From contig VCAZ01000115.1 of the NCBI GenBank assembly GCA_005784505.1, forward strand, positions 660,306 through 724,305: a stretch of DNA of 64,000 nt, given 5' to 3'. A program made the translations under genes and the position numbers. Below, piece after piece: positions 46,757 through 58,564 of the stretch (the first letter of the stretch is position 1; each line of letters starts with the position of its first letter). The notes below the pieces were generated by a model, which did not search any database, had not been told where the DNA came from, and saw nothing but the letters and a program-made list of their open reading frames with translations. The stretch is from Bagarius yarrelli. Its lineage: Eukaryota; Chordata; Actinopteri; Siluriformes; Sisoridae.

Positions 46757-49700
46757 CTGGTGGTGGAGGAAAAAAACAAACAAACATTGTGTTAAACTTT
46801 ATTTTCCAGAATATCTAACAGTTATTTTGCTGCTAAAAAGATCTTGTGTCTAATAAATAGCATTAAAACAACTCAAAAATTGTAAATTTGGCAGGAAAAA
46901 ACTGCGAAACCTTTAAAAACCTCTAGGGGGCATGACTACTGCTGTTCAACACCTTTGAACAATCAGAATCCAGAACAGTCAGACGACACGTTTGCGTAAT
47001 TCGACATTTACAATACAGAACTCACCTGTGGGTGGAGCTAACATACTTGTGATGTCAATACTTCCCAATGTTTAAACCAATCAGAGCAAAGATAACTAAG
47101 GAACAGGGCCTTTTTTAGCCATAAAAGCAAAGCGTTGCGTTATTATTAAAAACGAACGGCCGCGGATACAATGACACGTCCTATTCGAAGACGCGTAGAT
47201 ACTAAAATTCACATAATAATTCGTATTCACGGCTGATTGGTCAGTAACAGTTCATCCATCCGACATTTTAAATAAAGCGTTAAATTTTCTGTAGACGGTT
47301 TGAAAGAGGAAAACACACACCACTGCTTTTATTTGGAATCTTTTTTCTTTCTTTTTGTTGTTATTGCAATTTTCTGTGCAGATGGAGGTTATTTTTGGCG
47401 CCGCGTTTCAGCAGAGGGAAAAGTGATTTCTGTGTTTAGAACACGTTTTCCTGGAGGCGCAGGTCGTTCTGTCAAACCCGTAATCGCCTGCGAGCGCTCG
47501 AGCATGTCGGCGTGAGGACGGAAAAAACACACGCACACACACACACAGGAGAGACGAAGAGAAAATGAGTATAAACAACAAACGCTTTAATACTTCACGC
47601 CACTGAGAGAAAAAATCCTGTCAGGAATCACGAAAGGACAAATGTTCCATGGCAAAAGGGCGAGGACTGACAAACAACGGGTTCAACTGGATTAATACAG
47701 TGTGTGTAGGTGTGTGTGTAAGTGTATGTGTGTGTGGGTGTGAGTGTGTAATTGTATGTTTAGAGAGACGACTGTATAAAAAAAGCTTAAAGCTAAAGAA
47801 ATATATGATAAACAGAGATTATTAACTCTTTCAGTCATCACATGATGAATCTCTGATCTAAGCCAAAGTATAAATATTAATAATTCCTCGTTAATAAGAA
47901 TCAGTAACTTTACGCGCAGTAGAATAACACAGGTTACAGTGGAATGAAAGCCGTAGGCTAATAATGTGGAATGCTACGTAATCACCTGTAAGGCTTGATA
48001 CGATCATCTTTAGTGCTTTATGGTCTATAATAATAGATGTAGCTTTCAAATCTCTAACTATGTGTTCTGATTATTAATCATTAATACTAGGACCAGGCAA
48101 ATAATCTCTACTGCTAAAACCAGGCTAATAATCAGTAACGCTAGGAGCAGACTAATAATCTGTTCTGCTAAAACTAGGCTAATAATGAGTAACGCTAGGA
48201 GCAGGCTAATAATGTGAATCGTTGTTCGCAGGCTAATGCAGTTTTTAAGCTCTCTGCTAATTATTAGTGTGAATTAAAATAGTCTTTGCGTCTCTCACCG
48301 GAGCCTTGGAGCTCTTAGTGTAAGGCAGGGGTTCAGCCAGCCGTTCGACATCTCCTCCGCTGGAGCCCACGCGGGTGAAAGAGTACGAGCCCCTGATATA
48401 AGGGTTACTGCCCCACGACGACCGCAAGATCCGCCGTGGCTTTGGAATGTTTTGGTTCCCTGCGAGAAATAAGCTGAGAATTAAAGAATAACCATGACAA
48501 GACATCAAATCGAAAAGAAATTACTCTGTATTAAGTAATTAATGTTGATGATTGTTAATGTTAATGAATGTTAATGTTTCTATGGCATAAAGGATGTTGC
48601 TAAATTATGAACACACAAAACAGGAAATAACTCTGCTCGCTTTATGACTGGAAAGGAAGACAAAAGAGGAATTGAAAATGACTGAGTTTTTGCTTTATGA
48701 CAAATTAAACACAAAACTGAAACAGGTCCTCAAAACGGGGTTTGAGGAAAACAAGGGGGGGTTTGCAACTTTACAATTACAGCATTCAGCAGAGCAACTT
48801 ACATCTCTTATTCAACCGAGCAGTTAAGGGTTAAGGGCCTTGTTTAAGGGCCAGCAGCTGATAGAGTGCCGATTAGCACTCTAACACCTTGACCGCCAAG
48901 CCTCCATTATCTCTCTGGCGCACATAAATTAGCATACTGTTCAATAAAACCCTGTACTGGTTTCAAAGGTTAAAGAGTTTGATGTAAATGCTAAGAGTTA
49001 TAAATTTGCTTGCGTGTGATGAGTTCTCAGTGCCTTTAAGTAACTGGGTTGTCTACCCCAAGGCAGCGGAGAGTCATGAGCATTATACGCCTAGATTCAG
49101 GAGAAACTACAAACGTCATGACTGCTGACAGCTTGATGTCTATGATGCTACTGAACGGCCCAGACAAGCACGATAATTAATTAAAGATACTCACATGCTG
49201 GAGTAGTGATGAATAAACTCGAGTGACTCACCAGGGAACAATAGCGGACAGCTTAAGGTTAAAACCCTTTCAGGCACGGAACTGTGATGTCATACTATTT
49301 GTGTACATCCAGTGTTCTGTGTAAGTCAGCGTGCTTTAACAGGCTAATGAGTAACGGTTAGGATGCATGAGAGGTGGTGTGTCAATGCTGGTAAATTTAT
49401 TGTAAGTATGTTAAAAAAAAAAAGCTTAATTTACAAATTGTCAGCGATCAATTACAGAAAATGTAAAGCCTTGCCTCCTGCCTGACCTGTAAACTTGCGA
49501 AGCAGCTCCGTGCAAATCTCAGCCACCCTTTCGTTGTCACAGCGTTCCATGAGCAGCGCCTCGTCCCCACAGATCCACCCGCTTAGCATGTGGCCGTAGC
49601 GCTCAGGCGGGTAAAGCACGTCAAAGCTGCAGATTTTGCGATACCAGAGCTCTTCAGGGTAAGCCAGACTTTCCAGGTGAGCCTCGTCCTCCCACACAAA

Positions 49701-52614
49701 CTGGATGCTGTTGCACTCAGGGCTCCAGAAGGGTTCGGAGAACTCAAGAAAGATCTTATTCGTAGTGCTGATACCCAGCTTGTGGATGGATAAAGCCTTG
49801 TCAAGGGGAAGGCTTGGAGAGAAAAGCGTCTCATGGGCTTTCTTCAGGACCCCCAAGGAAGCCGTAACTACAACGTGATCGGCAAGGAAGCACTCACTGT
49901 CCTCGCACTCTACGCGCACCGGAGCCAGCCCTGGACGCTGATCCTGGTTGTGATCCCCTTTGACGACGTCGTCTTCGGCATCGTGAGTGCTGTAATTCCA
50001 GTGGATGCGCCGGACGGGTTTCCCCAGGCGCAACACACGGCTTGGGATGTCATGGGAAAGAAGCTCTACCACTTTAATGAAGCCACCGGGAATGACGTGG
50101 TGAGCGCCGGGAATCTCAGTCCACTCGCCGAACTCGCTCAGGGACACCTCATCCATGCTGGCAGAGCTGCTTTCGCAGCTTTCAACCTTGAACAACAACA
50201 GAACAAAAAGTTTACAAGAAAGTTATTATTTCTGTTGAAACAGACATTAAAGTAAATATAGATAGAGGTAATAAAAGCTGAGATATTTTTTGAATATTTC
50301 CACATCAACACTTTCAAGACTGCAAAGACTGAAGCTGAACTAGACTTTGCCCCACATACACAGATACAATGTGATAAGAGTACAGATTAAAGAAAACAGC
50401 TTCTCTTTGGCTTTATCTGTAAACTCTGTGTGACCACATCCCCTTTCTTTATTTATAATTCCTCTTTACAGAGGAGACAAAAGAGACAAAGAAATCCTCG
50501 AGGTCATACATCAGAGCACAAGGTGTGGCAGGGTTTCAGGGAGGAACATGTATTACAGGGAAGTCTGATTACATCAGACACTGGGGTAAGCAACGAGTAG
50601 GGTTGGGTGTCCCTAATGATTATATGGAGTGATATAATAATATGTACATCTAAAAGGAAGACAAAAAAAGAAATAAAGAATTCTAAGAAAGTTTGTCATA
50701 TTGATCAGTAAGAAAAGCAAAGCAGACTTGAGACTTTGCCACACCTTGAGGTACTGCTGCAGCATAGACAGCTTCAGCTTCTTGACGCTTTCAGAGTCAT
50801 CAGGGTCCAACATGATCTTCTTGCGCACCAGGTCCCGCGTGAAAATACCCACGCTGTTCTTTGACTCAGCACCAACAGGCTTTCCATTCTGGAAAAACTC
50901 CTGAGTCAGCTCATATACCTGAGCGAGACACAGAGTTGAAGAAAGGTGGGAGGAAGGAGGGAAGGACAGGACAAAATTATTATGGTTATTTATCCCATGA
51001 TTTATCTGATCTTCAGAACACTGAAGTTGTCAGCTGTGTTTATAGAATGCATTCGCTTAACGTAACTGTTGTGTTGTGGACCATTTGCTTGTCAAATCAA
51101 GTTGCTGAACTGAACACACACCTAAGCCAAGGCATACAGCAGCTGAAAGAAAGACTGAGATATAGAAAGACACTAAAAATGGACATATGAAACAGGTCAG
51201 GATATTGCCTCACAAAGTGAACTTTGCTCATAGGCTTTGAGATCACTCACGTGAGCACACAATCATGAGACCGGACCACACAAGACTCGATAAAACCAAA
51301 CCGATTATACACATAAACACACACCCCACTAAAACCATCTCTCAGATCAAAACACTAGACATGTCCAAACATGTCTTACAACACGGTACAACTTTTTGTG
51401 TTTGTGTACACAAACATGCACACACCAGAGTTTTAACAATGTAGGACCTGTAATAACTGGGTAGCATATTAACCGTCATTAGGTATATGAGTATTCGCTA
51501 GAACACACTAACACAGAACTATGATGTAACAGGACCTTTTGACCTGAATTGCTAGACTCATAAGTGTAGTACTCTGAACATGCTTCAAACATGACTCATC
51601 TAAGAACTCGACTTGAAACTGACTTTACAACCTGGTAGACACTACAGTCTGGTAGTCTTGATTTAAGTTAGATTCTACAGATTGGTAGTCTTGAATCAGG
51701 TTAGACACTACAAATTGGAAGTCTTGTCTCAAGTCAGACTCTAAATCCTAAAACCTTGAAATCAATTTAAAGTCTATAGATTAAAATCCAAGACTTGTCT
51801 CAGACACAACTGTCTGGAAATTTTTGGACTCAAATTAACTCCACAGCTCTGGAGTTTGGCCTCGATTTGTACTATGTGGTTTGGGAATTTGGAAACTGGG
51901 CTTCAGGACCTGGCATAAATTCTGGACTTGATATGAACTCTGTGACCCGTCTCTCCACTTCAGAGATTTGAACAGACTTGTGAAGATAAATACAAAAAAC
52001 ATTTCATATTAGACCCGAGAGCCCACGTACCTCATTATACAAGTCACTGAACTCTTCCACCAGGTCCTTGGGGATGCGCTTGCCGCTGTTGGTCTGGTAG
52101 TGGGCCACACCATTTTTGGCATAGAGGCTGATGCGGCCCACACTGCGCTCATCCTCTGTGGTGTGCTCCAGAAGTCCATTATCTTCAGCCAGGTGGTAGA
52201 TGGGATTGCCATGAGCACCATGGATCCAGGTGGCTCCTAGTTCCAAAGTAGCTTTACCTGGAAGACAAAAGGAAATGGAAAAACGGACAAAATGAAGAGG
52301 TTGAATAGTTACATCTACTAAAAAATACAACATTTCTGTGAAAGCAGGTTTTTTAGGAGGGCAAGATTTTCGTTTATGCTTGTAAAGGGTAAATGTAACG
52401 CATTACCGAATTGGACACTTTGCACTCTGCCTCCGATGCGGTCCGAGGCCTCTAGCACTGTGACATTGGTAAAGCCGTTCTCCAAGAGGGTTTGGGTGGC
52501 TGCCAGGCCGGCCAAGCCAGCGCCAATAACTACTATTCGCGGTTGGTGATGCCTGCGTAAGCCGCTACTGAGAGGATCATCTGTGCTGTCTGAAGATATT
52601 TCACAACTTTGCAT
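46610..52614 (-). CDS. smox: Spermine oxidase, six coding exons
   Basis: FAD-dependent polyamine oxidase: it converts spermine to spermidine with release of hydrogen peroxide and 3-aminopropanal, in cytosol and nucleus. CDS on the minus strand is 52614-52407, 52257-52031, 50918-50745, 50186-49487, 48459-48299 and 46756-46610. All phases join to 1617 nt, 538 residues; human SMOX has 555. Marks: Rossmann GAGLAG at 31-36, acidic Glu55 and GGRV 61-64 for FAD; His82 in GATWIHG; Lys at about 347 in TTNKIFLEF, equivalent to the catalytic-site lysine; and C-terminal FAGEATHRKYY with the flavin-contact STTHGALLSG. The acidic loop near 265-295 is shorter than in human. All six exons look intact. It is convergent with adra1d, as on human 20p13. 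Confidence 0.95.
46757..48298 (-). other. smox intron 5
   Basis: Contains CA/GT-rich stretches near 47.53 and 47.70 kb and an approximately 50-bp tandem repeat at 48.07-48.23 kb. No further exon was seen. Confidence 0.8.
48070..48235 (-). repeat. Approximately 50-bp tandem repeat in smox intron 5
   Basis: About three units sharing AGGCTAATAAT, AGTAACGCTAGGAGCAG and CTGCTAAAACTAGG. Confidence 0.7.
48299..48459 (-). CDS. smox: smox coding exon 5
   Basis: Residues 437-490: NQNIPKPRRILRSSWGSNPY, then IRGSYSFTRVGSSGGDVERL and PLPYTKSSKAP. Acceptor CTCGCAG, donor GTGAGA. Confidence 0.93.
48460..49486 (-). other. smox intron 4
   Basis: Unremarkable apart from one SINE fragment at about 48770-48912. 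Confidence 0.8.
48768..48912 (-). mobile_element. SINE fragment in smox intron 4
   Basis: Shortened copy with GGGTTAAGGGCCTTG and ACACCTTGACCGCCAAGC. Confidence 0.6.
49487..50186 (-). CDS. smox: smox coding exon 4 (largest exon)
   Basis: Residues 204-436: VESCESSSASMDEVSL, the substrate-binding domain, the shortened acidic loop, SLGVLKKAHE, TTNKIFLEFSEPFW and YPPERYGHMLSGWICG, ending CTELLRKFTG. The donor GTCAGG splits the Gly codon. The 700-nt length matches the single large SMOX exon. Confidence 0.94.
50187..50744 (-). other. smox intron 3
   Basis: About 560 bp of AT-rich sequence with nothing recognised in it. Confidence 0.8.
50745..50918 (-). CDS. smox: smox coding exon 3
   Basis: Residues 146-203, from VYELTQEFF through VGIFTRDLVRKK to LSMLQQYLK. 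The acceptor is CAG at 50921-50919 and the donor GTGTGG. Length is 174 nt, in phase at both ends. Confidence 0.92.
50919..52030 (-). other. smox intron 2
   Basis: About 1.1 kb. The half near exon 2 (about 51540-51960) is a degenerate repeat built around words such as CTGGTAGTCTTGA and GACTCTA. No exon was seen. Confidence 0.8.
51590..51960 (+). repeat. Degenerate repeat in smox intron 2
   Basis: Recurring TTGATTTAAGTTAGA and TTGGTAGTCTTGA phrases, then looser GACTCTGGA-like phrases. A related texture occurs at 41100-41260 and 41890-42030. Confidence 0.45.
52031..52257 (-). CDS. smox: smox coding exon 2
   Basis: Residues 70-145. It contains LELGATWIHGAHGNPIYH with the active-site His82, and SVGRISLYAKNGVAHYQTN. 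Phase 1 in, phase 0 out after DLYNE; donor GTACGT. Confidence 0.93.
52407..52614 (-). CDS. smox: smox coding exon 1 (FAD-binding start)
   Basis: Encodes residues 1-69 plus one base. It opens with MQSCE, as mammalian SMOX does, and carries the dinucleotide-binding GAGLAG and GGRV motifs. The donor is GTAATG at 52406. The start is fixed by alignment with the conserved SMOX N-terminus. A pyrimidine-rich acceptor (TTTCCGTCCGCTAG) ends just upstream, with the exon probably starting at 52641, so the 5' UTR is spliced. Confidence 0.93.
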
Positions 52615-53052
52615 GCCGTCGGAGCTCCTCTTCTAAAAGACCTAGCGGACGGAAAGGACAGTAAATTGTCAATAGCACTAACATAGTTGATGGTATAACA
52701 GTTAGATGTTTAAGATGTCACAAAACCTATAAATGTGTAATTGAGACTCCCTACATATAAACAAAAGAGGAACATCTGACATACGGCAGGCAGAAGGAAG
52801 AGAGATGATGGAGACACAAAAAAGCAGAGGTTCTCATTGAGTTATTAGAAGAGCCACTGGACAGGGTGTTATTATATGATAGACTAAACAGAGCTCTGGG
52901 AAAACTTCCCTTTCATTAGGAGTCTGTGTAGGCTTATAGTTCTGTCTGGTAAACACTGAGCGGTAAATATTTCTAATGCTATTCTGTTATGAACATATAC
53001 ACATCTGAGACAAGCCTGGGAAAATAATAATATTATTATAATGGTTTCTTTT

Positions 53053-53212
53053 ACAGCATTTGGCAGACGAGTCAGCATTCATCCAGAGCAACTTAATTTT
53101 ATCTATTTTATACAACTGAGCAACAGGGGCCCAGCAGTGAGCGCTAGGAATCGAACCCCAATCTTCTAATGAGCAGCCCAACACCTTAACCACTATGCTA
53201 CCACTTTCCCAT
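53053..53212 (-). mobile_element. SINE, shortened middle
   Basis: CAGCATTTGGCAGACGAGTC tail; GGAATCGAACCCCAATCTTC head. Confidence 0.75.
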
Positions 53213-53439
53213 GTTTACCAGCTAAAAAGGAAACCAGAAAGTAGAAAAAAGCAGCACAGACTCCAGAACCAAAAGCTTGATCGTTAAGTTGATTTGTTCC
53301 TTGTAAAAAAATATATTTTTTTTAAGTTTGCAGAAACCCAACCAGCACATCCATTACTGTGTCTTCTCCAAAACTGTTCTCACAAACTGGGAAGCACACA
53401 GTTTTCTTGGAATTTTCTGTCCCCTGAGTGTCATGAAAT

Positions 53440-53700
53440 CAAGTCACCTTTATTTATTTAGCGCTTTTAACAATCAAGATAGTTTAAAAGCAGTTTTACA
53501 GAATTACATCAGAAAAGATAATATTAAACACTCACTAACACTAATTTTATTAATATCTATACATCAAAAGTCTCCAACTAAGCAAGCCAGAGGCGACAGC
53601 GGCAAGGAACCAAAACTCCATCGGTGACAGAATGGAGAAAAAAACCTTGGGAGAAACCAGGTTCAGTCGGGGGGTCAGTAGGTTTTACCCAAACATACTG
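53440..53700. mobile_element. Dispersed repeat of unknown class
   Basis: TTTATTTAGCGCTTTTAACA to AAGCCAGAGGCGACAGCGGC and CTTGGGAGAAACCAGGTTCA; the pattern is familiar from fish genomes. Confidence 0.5.
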
Positions 53701-54549
53701 TGACATGAAGACACACTGTGTTATGATTGGATTGAAAGAACTCTCATTGTCATGTACAGAGTCCTGATTCTCACTCAACGCCTTTAAAGTAAACACCTTT
53801 CGCAATGAACTGGAACCCCCGACTGAAGCCCAGACCTTCTAACCTCAATATTAGTGGCTGATCTCACGAATACTATTGCAACTGAATGAACGCTAATTCA
53901 CACAGTCACATGACACAATCACACAGAGGTCTACTAAACATGGAAAAGGATTTTCTAAACCCAGATGAATTAAACTGTCATGTGTTTTAATACTTCAGGC
54001 CATAATATGATAGATCATTTTTTTTATTTGCCACCTGCGTGCAGAGGTCTGTTTCCTCTGTGAGATTTTTTATTTACTTCTTGAGAAACACCTGAAAGCC
54101 AAAACCCATTGTCCAGCGTGCTAATTCCCACCGACGAGAACCAGACGCCAGTCAAAGGGAACCGATGCACAAAATCAAGTGTCAAGTGCACTTCCTGTGC
54201 AGACGCTGTGCGTGACAAACAAGAAGACTGTGGCTCAGGATGTGGCTCAAGACTTTTAACAGAAAAGAAACAAGCGTCACGGAAAAACAGCAGAACCAGC
54301 AAAAGGCTGTGATGATGATGCAACAATGGTAATGGTAACAAGCCATCACTTCCTGTTTCTAACATTTCCTACAGCACAGAACTGGTAACTAAACTTAATC
54401 ACAATGAGACACAGTCAATATTTAGTAATATTACTAAGAGTGTTTATTTCATTATTTTTGTTTTGGAGTTTAATAAAGTTGCTGAACTTTTATAGCTTTT
54501 GCTATGAAATGAAATCATTTGTGGCTTTACTTAGAATTGCCAGAACTCT

Positions 54550-54712
54550 ATGGAGGACCTGGTATCTCAGTGGTTAAAGATTGTGGGTTCAATTCCCTGC
54601 ACCGTCAAGCTACCGAAGTTGGGCCCCTGAGCAAGGCCCTTAACCCCCAATTTCTCAGTTGTATTAATGTCGCTCTGGATGAGGGCGTCTGCCAATGTAA
54701 AGGAAATGAATA
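54550..54712 (+). mobile_element. SINE with short deletions
   Basis: GGGTTCAATTCCCTGCACC head; TCGCTCTGGATGAGGGCGTC tail. Confidence 0.75.
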
Positions 54713-55307
54713 CAGCAAAAAAAAATGTATAATAAAAGTCCAAAAATAAATACGCAGTGATAACGCCAACCTGTAAAATAAAACAGGTTTAAATAGAACC
54801 ATACGTTTTAGGATTTAATAGTAAAAAAATGTTGGCCATCCTGTTACAATTCCTGTTTTGAAAGCTGGTAGGCGGAGCCGGGTGCTGAAGTGATTGACAG
54901 CATAGAAAAATGGTGGCCAGAATCCTGATAACATTTACTTTTACAGATCAACGAAAATGTGGGAAGGGACAAAAGTGTGTAAACTCATATACTGTCATGA
55001 AATCAGTGTGTTATCAGGCTGTCATTATCTGAGTACTTACTAAAAAAAGAAAACCACTGGCGCTGATATCGGTGGAAAACGAGTGCAGTACATGCCTCTG
55101 CTCGGGTAGAGATTAAGGAGGCAGCTGGGTGACGGTGGGAGGAGCTGCGTACGTCGAAGAGCTTTATCTCGACCCAGCAAAGTTAACCTTACATCCTGGT
55201 ACGCGCTGACCGGACTTTTACAACTCACTTCAAAGCAGTTCCAAGATAACACAACGTGTTCTAAACTTTACATTAATGCTTCCTATTGGTTACTTAGGTT
55301 AAGTTAG

Positions 55308-55552
55308 GCCAGTGGTGGCGCAAATGCTTAAGGCGTTGAGTTGCTGATCTGAAGACCAGGAAGACCTAGGTTTCAAACCCCACCACCGCCAGCCAGCCAC
55401 TGTTGGGTCCTTGAGCAAGACCCTTAACCCTTCCCGCCCAAGGGGGCGCTGTATCATAGCTGACCCTGCGCTCTGACCCCCAGCTTACTAAGATGGGATA
55501 TGCGGAGAAAGAATTTCACTGCGCTGTAAAGTTATGTGACAAATAAAGACAT
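55308..55552 (+). mobile_element. Second SINE-like family, full copy
   Basis: Same order as the 43155 copy and better kept: GGTTTCAAACCCCACCACC, GGGGGCGCTGTATCATAGC, AATTTCACTGCGCTGTAAAG, ending GTGACAAATAAAG. Confidence 0.7.
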
Positions 55553-55884
55553 TTACATAACATTCATTTAAATATTAATCATAATCCAAAGATTAGCATA
55601 AAAAGCAGTTTTAAAAAGCGGGTGGATGTGAACAGATAAAATAAAAAAAGGGAAATATTAATATAAGAAAAGAGAGAATGTTTTTCTCAGAAATGTTTGT
55701 AAAATTGTTTTATTTTAATTTGTTCTGTTATTTTGTAATTACATTGTAATTATGCGTTAAAACACTGACACTTTTTTTAAAATATAAACAGCTTTATACT
55801 TTCTACTCTGTTAGTCATTAACTAGTTTAACTAGTTTTTCTTGCCTAGAAACCACAGAAACCAACACAAACCTACCCAAAACTT

Positions 55885-56032
55885 GGGAAGTGGTGGCTCA
55901 GTGGTTAAGGTGTTTAAATGATACCTGGAAGATCGGGTTCGATTCCCAGCACCACCGAGTTGCCACTGTTGGACCCCCAATTGCTCAGTTGTATAAAAGA
56001 GATAAATGTAAGTCTGCTAAATGCTACAAACT
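55885..56032 (+). mobile_element. SINE with internal deletion
   Basis: Clear GGGTTCGATTCCCAGCACC head; the GAGCAAGGCCCTTAA block is missing. Confidence 0.75.
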
Positions 56033-56848
56033 TCAGAATTCCATGTAAAAAAAAAAAAAAAAGAACGAACAAATAGATGATGTCAATTTTAAATTGATAT
56101 TAAAAACAAGCTGAGTTTATATTTAATCAAATATTTTCACTAATGAAGGCTGTCGATATTCTGATGATGAATCCGTGTGTAAATGTGAATGAGATTAGAA
56201 CAGTAAAGATTCAATCATTCATTCATTTCTGCTAAAAGGTAAAAAAAGGAATATCATCTATTTCTGTTGTTTGGGGACATAAAGCTTTCCTTTGTCCTCT
56301 TTCTGTCTTCTGTGATGAATGTGAGAGCGGTGAAGAAAATTTGAGTTTGACCATCAGCAGTGCCACGTAGGAGCTCCTGGTGAGAGCAGGAACAAGTGAC
56401 ATCTAACAGGAGCTCGGAGAATACTCTTCATCTTCATCCTCATCTTCATCATCTCATTATTATTATTATTATTATGATTATAATTATAAAGAGACACACA
56501 CACACTCACAGGTGGACTGAAATCTATCTTGATGTTTGATTTTATTTGCGCAAAAATGAAAAGAGCGCACAGCCGAAGACGCGCATTTGGAGAAAAAACG
56601 CTGCGTAATTAACTGAATATAAATGAATAGAAATAAAACCCCAGATGTATCCGGACAATCTAAGCACACAGAGACAGTGAGACTGCCTGGACTAATGACA
56701 TGAAGACCCTGAAGCGCAAATGAGCGTTGTTTTTTTTTGTTTTTTTTTTATCACCCCATTTTTTCCCTTCAGCTCAATAAAACTGCCTATAAATAAACTA
56801 AATAAAGACATGATCCACAGATATAGATGTGTTATAACGGCTTATTAC

Positions 56849-57000
56849 CTGCACTCCTGGTCGGATGTGTGTGTAGATCAGATGCAGCGCTCTTCTTTTG
56901 TGTGTATTTTTTTCTCTCCCGCAGACTCGGTGTTTATGTGCGGGAGAACCAGCCGCGGCCAGTTCTTCCTTCTCCTCCTCCTCCTCCTCCTCCAGACGCC
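56849..57000 (-). other. smox: Candidate smox non-coding exon 1
   Basis: On the minus strand, CpG-rich sequence runs into GAGTGCAG followed by donor GTAATAAG at 56848, and could splice to the acceptor at 52642. The 5' limit is a guess; no ATG-led conserved frame was seen. Confidence 0.4.
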
Positions 57001-57135
57001 CCGACTCACAGAAACCACGCCCTCGAGTCCCGCCCCCCTGCGCTCTGGTTGGCTTACAGATCAAACAAACACGCGCTGAGCCGATTGGACAGCGTTGGTA
57101 AAATGTTGACCAATCACAGCGCAGAGGGTGGGACA
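56930..57135 (-). promoter_or_regulatory. CpG-rich candidate smox promoter
   Basis: The only strongly GC/CpG-rich block for kilobases around. Several CCAAT-type words lie in both orientations (GATTGG near 57082, CCAATCAC near 57111, GGTTGG near 57047). A (CTC)n run lies at about 56970-56995. Its place about 4.4 kb upstream of the smox start codon suits a housekeeping-type promoter, possibly bidirectional. Confidence 0.45.
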
Positions 57136-57327
57136 TCAAAGAGAAAGAACGTTACCTTTATTGACAAACATTTTAGTAAAAATAGTAATAATACTACAAA
57201 AAAATAATAATTTACATATATTATGACGTCATAACTTCTTTTTTAAAACCATGTCGCAACAGTTATGATGTGATCATTTAAATAAAAATATATTTAAAAT
57301 AATATCTATTAAAAGAGATTTAGACCA

Positions 57328-57329
<2 letters not shown>

Positions 57330-57380
<51 letters not shown>

Positions 57381-57384
57381 TGTT
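57330..57384. repeat. (TG)n microsatellite
   Basis: About 27 TG units with one A interruption. Confidence 0.95.
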
Positions 57385-58380
57385 TGGCAAATATGCATTA
57401 TAATATGCTAATAAAGCAACAGATCATTAACATATTTCCATATTTCCTCTGATTATTATTTATTTTTATTTGCTGGATTTAATAAGTAAATCAGTGTGAA
57501 AGGTTGTGGATGTTATTTATTTAAATTGTTTAATAAAACTTGAAAAAATCAAGAAAGTCACCCTAACTTTAAATACAACACTGCATTAAAACTAGCCGCT
57601 AACACTGTTAACACTGTCAACAGTCATCAAACAGCACTTGAAACTGGTTTAAACTGGTTTCTATTCACATGCCCTTTAGAATAATCAACATTAAACACCA
57701 ATTTAAAAGTAAAAACATCACAAACATTAACTCCTGATCGCTAATGGTAGCAGGCTAGCATGTTGCTAACAAAAACAGAAGTTTTTAGCAAAACAAATAT
57801 ATCAGAATTTGAGCTCTAATTTTTCTAAATTACGCAACTTACTCGTCCATCATGGCCTTTTATGGAAAAGGGGGCATGGCGTAACTCCCAAATGTTTGCA
57901 CTAAACAACACAGACTGTTTTTATGTGACTTTATATCTGCGTTAAGAGACAATTCTGTTCGGTTCTATTGGATTTAACTAGCAATTTAAAGTTTTTTCAA
58001 CTTTTTTCAAGTTTAGTTCAGTTTTAGTTCCGCAATCGTTCACGTGTCAGCTCCCGTAAGTTCGTAAATGGCTCCAAATTAAAACAGATTAACAAAAAAG
58101 CCACAAACCAGAAAAAGTCTGATTTTCTGTAACACACCACTGATTACAGCTAAACATATCACTTCCCTTAATTAGCAGAAACGTTTTGTGTTTAAACATT
58201 CTAATTTCTGAGCTTATGCACTTCCACACTAGGGTAAAGCTTTCAGATCAGAATGTTTAAATCCCAAAACACCTCAAAGCACTTCTTGTCATTAGCAGTT
58301 GTCTGTTAGCAGTTAGCACTAATTTTAAAGTTATTTAAATTTTCATTTCTCATTTTCAACTTATTTACTGCAAGTTTAAG
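57385..58380. other. Intergenic stretch upstream of smox
   Basis: AT-rich and unique-looking; nothing functional recognised. Confidence 0.6.
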
Positions 58381-58382
58381 TT

Positions 58383-58560
58383 CGAGAAGCTTTATTGTCA
58401 TTTCAACCATCTATAGCAGACACAGTACACAGTGAAATTAAAGGACGTTTCTCCAGGACCCCATGGTGCTACACAAAACACAGAATTACAAAAACAATAA
58501 CAACAAAGAGCTACTGAACAGAACAACACAGAGCTAAAGACTAACAGTAAATTGTCTTAG
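58383..58560. mobile_element. Dispersed repeat of unknown class
   Basis: AGAAGCTTTATTGTCATTTC, CACAGTACACAGTGAAATTA and GTTTCTCCAGGACCCCATGG; probably a LINE 3' end. Confidence 0.45.
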
Positions 58561-58564
58561 TAAC

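Noticed and set aside
49833..50255. 140-codon open frame antisense to smox exon 4
   Set aside because: Shadow of the real exon on the other strand.
54024..54365. 113-codon minus-strand frame upstream of smox
   Set aside because: Composition is not convincing and no SMOX or other motif was seen; treated as chance.
56720..57207. Overlapping 119- and 126-codon plus-strand frames across the CpG block
   Set aside because: Open because of CTC repeats and GC-rich promoter DNA; more consistent with promoter and a non-coding exon.
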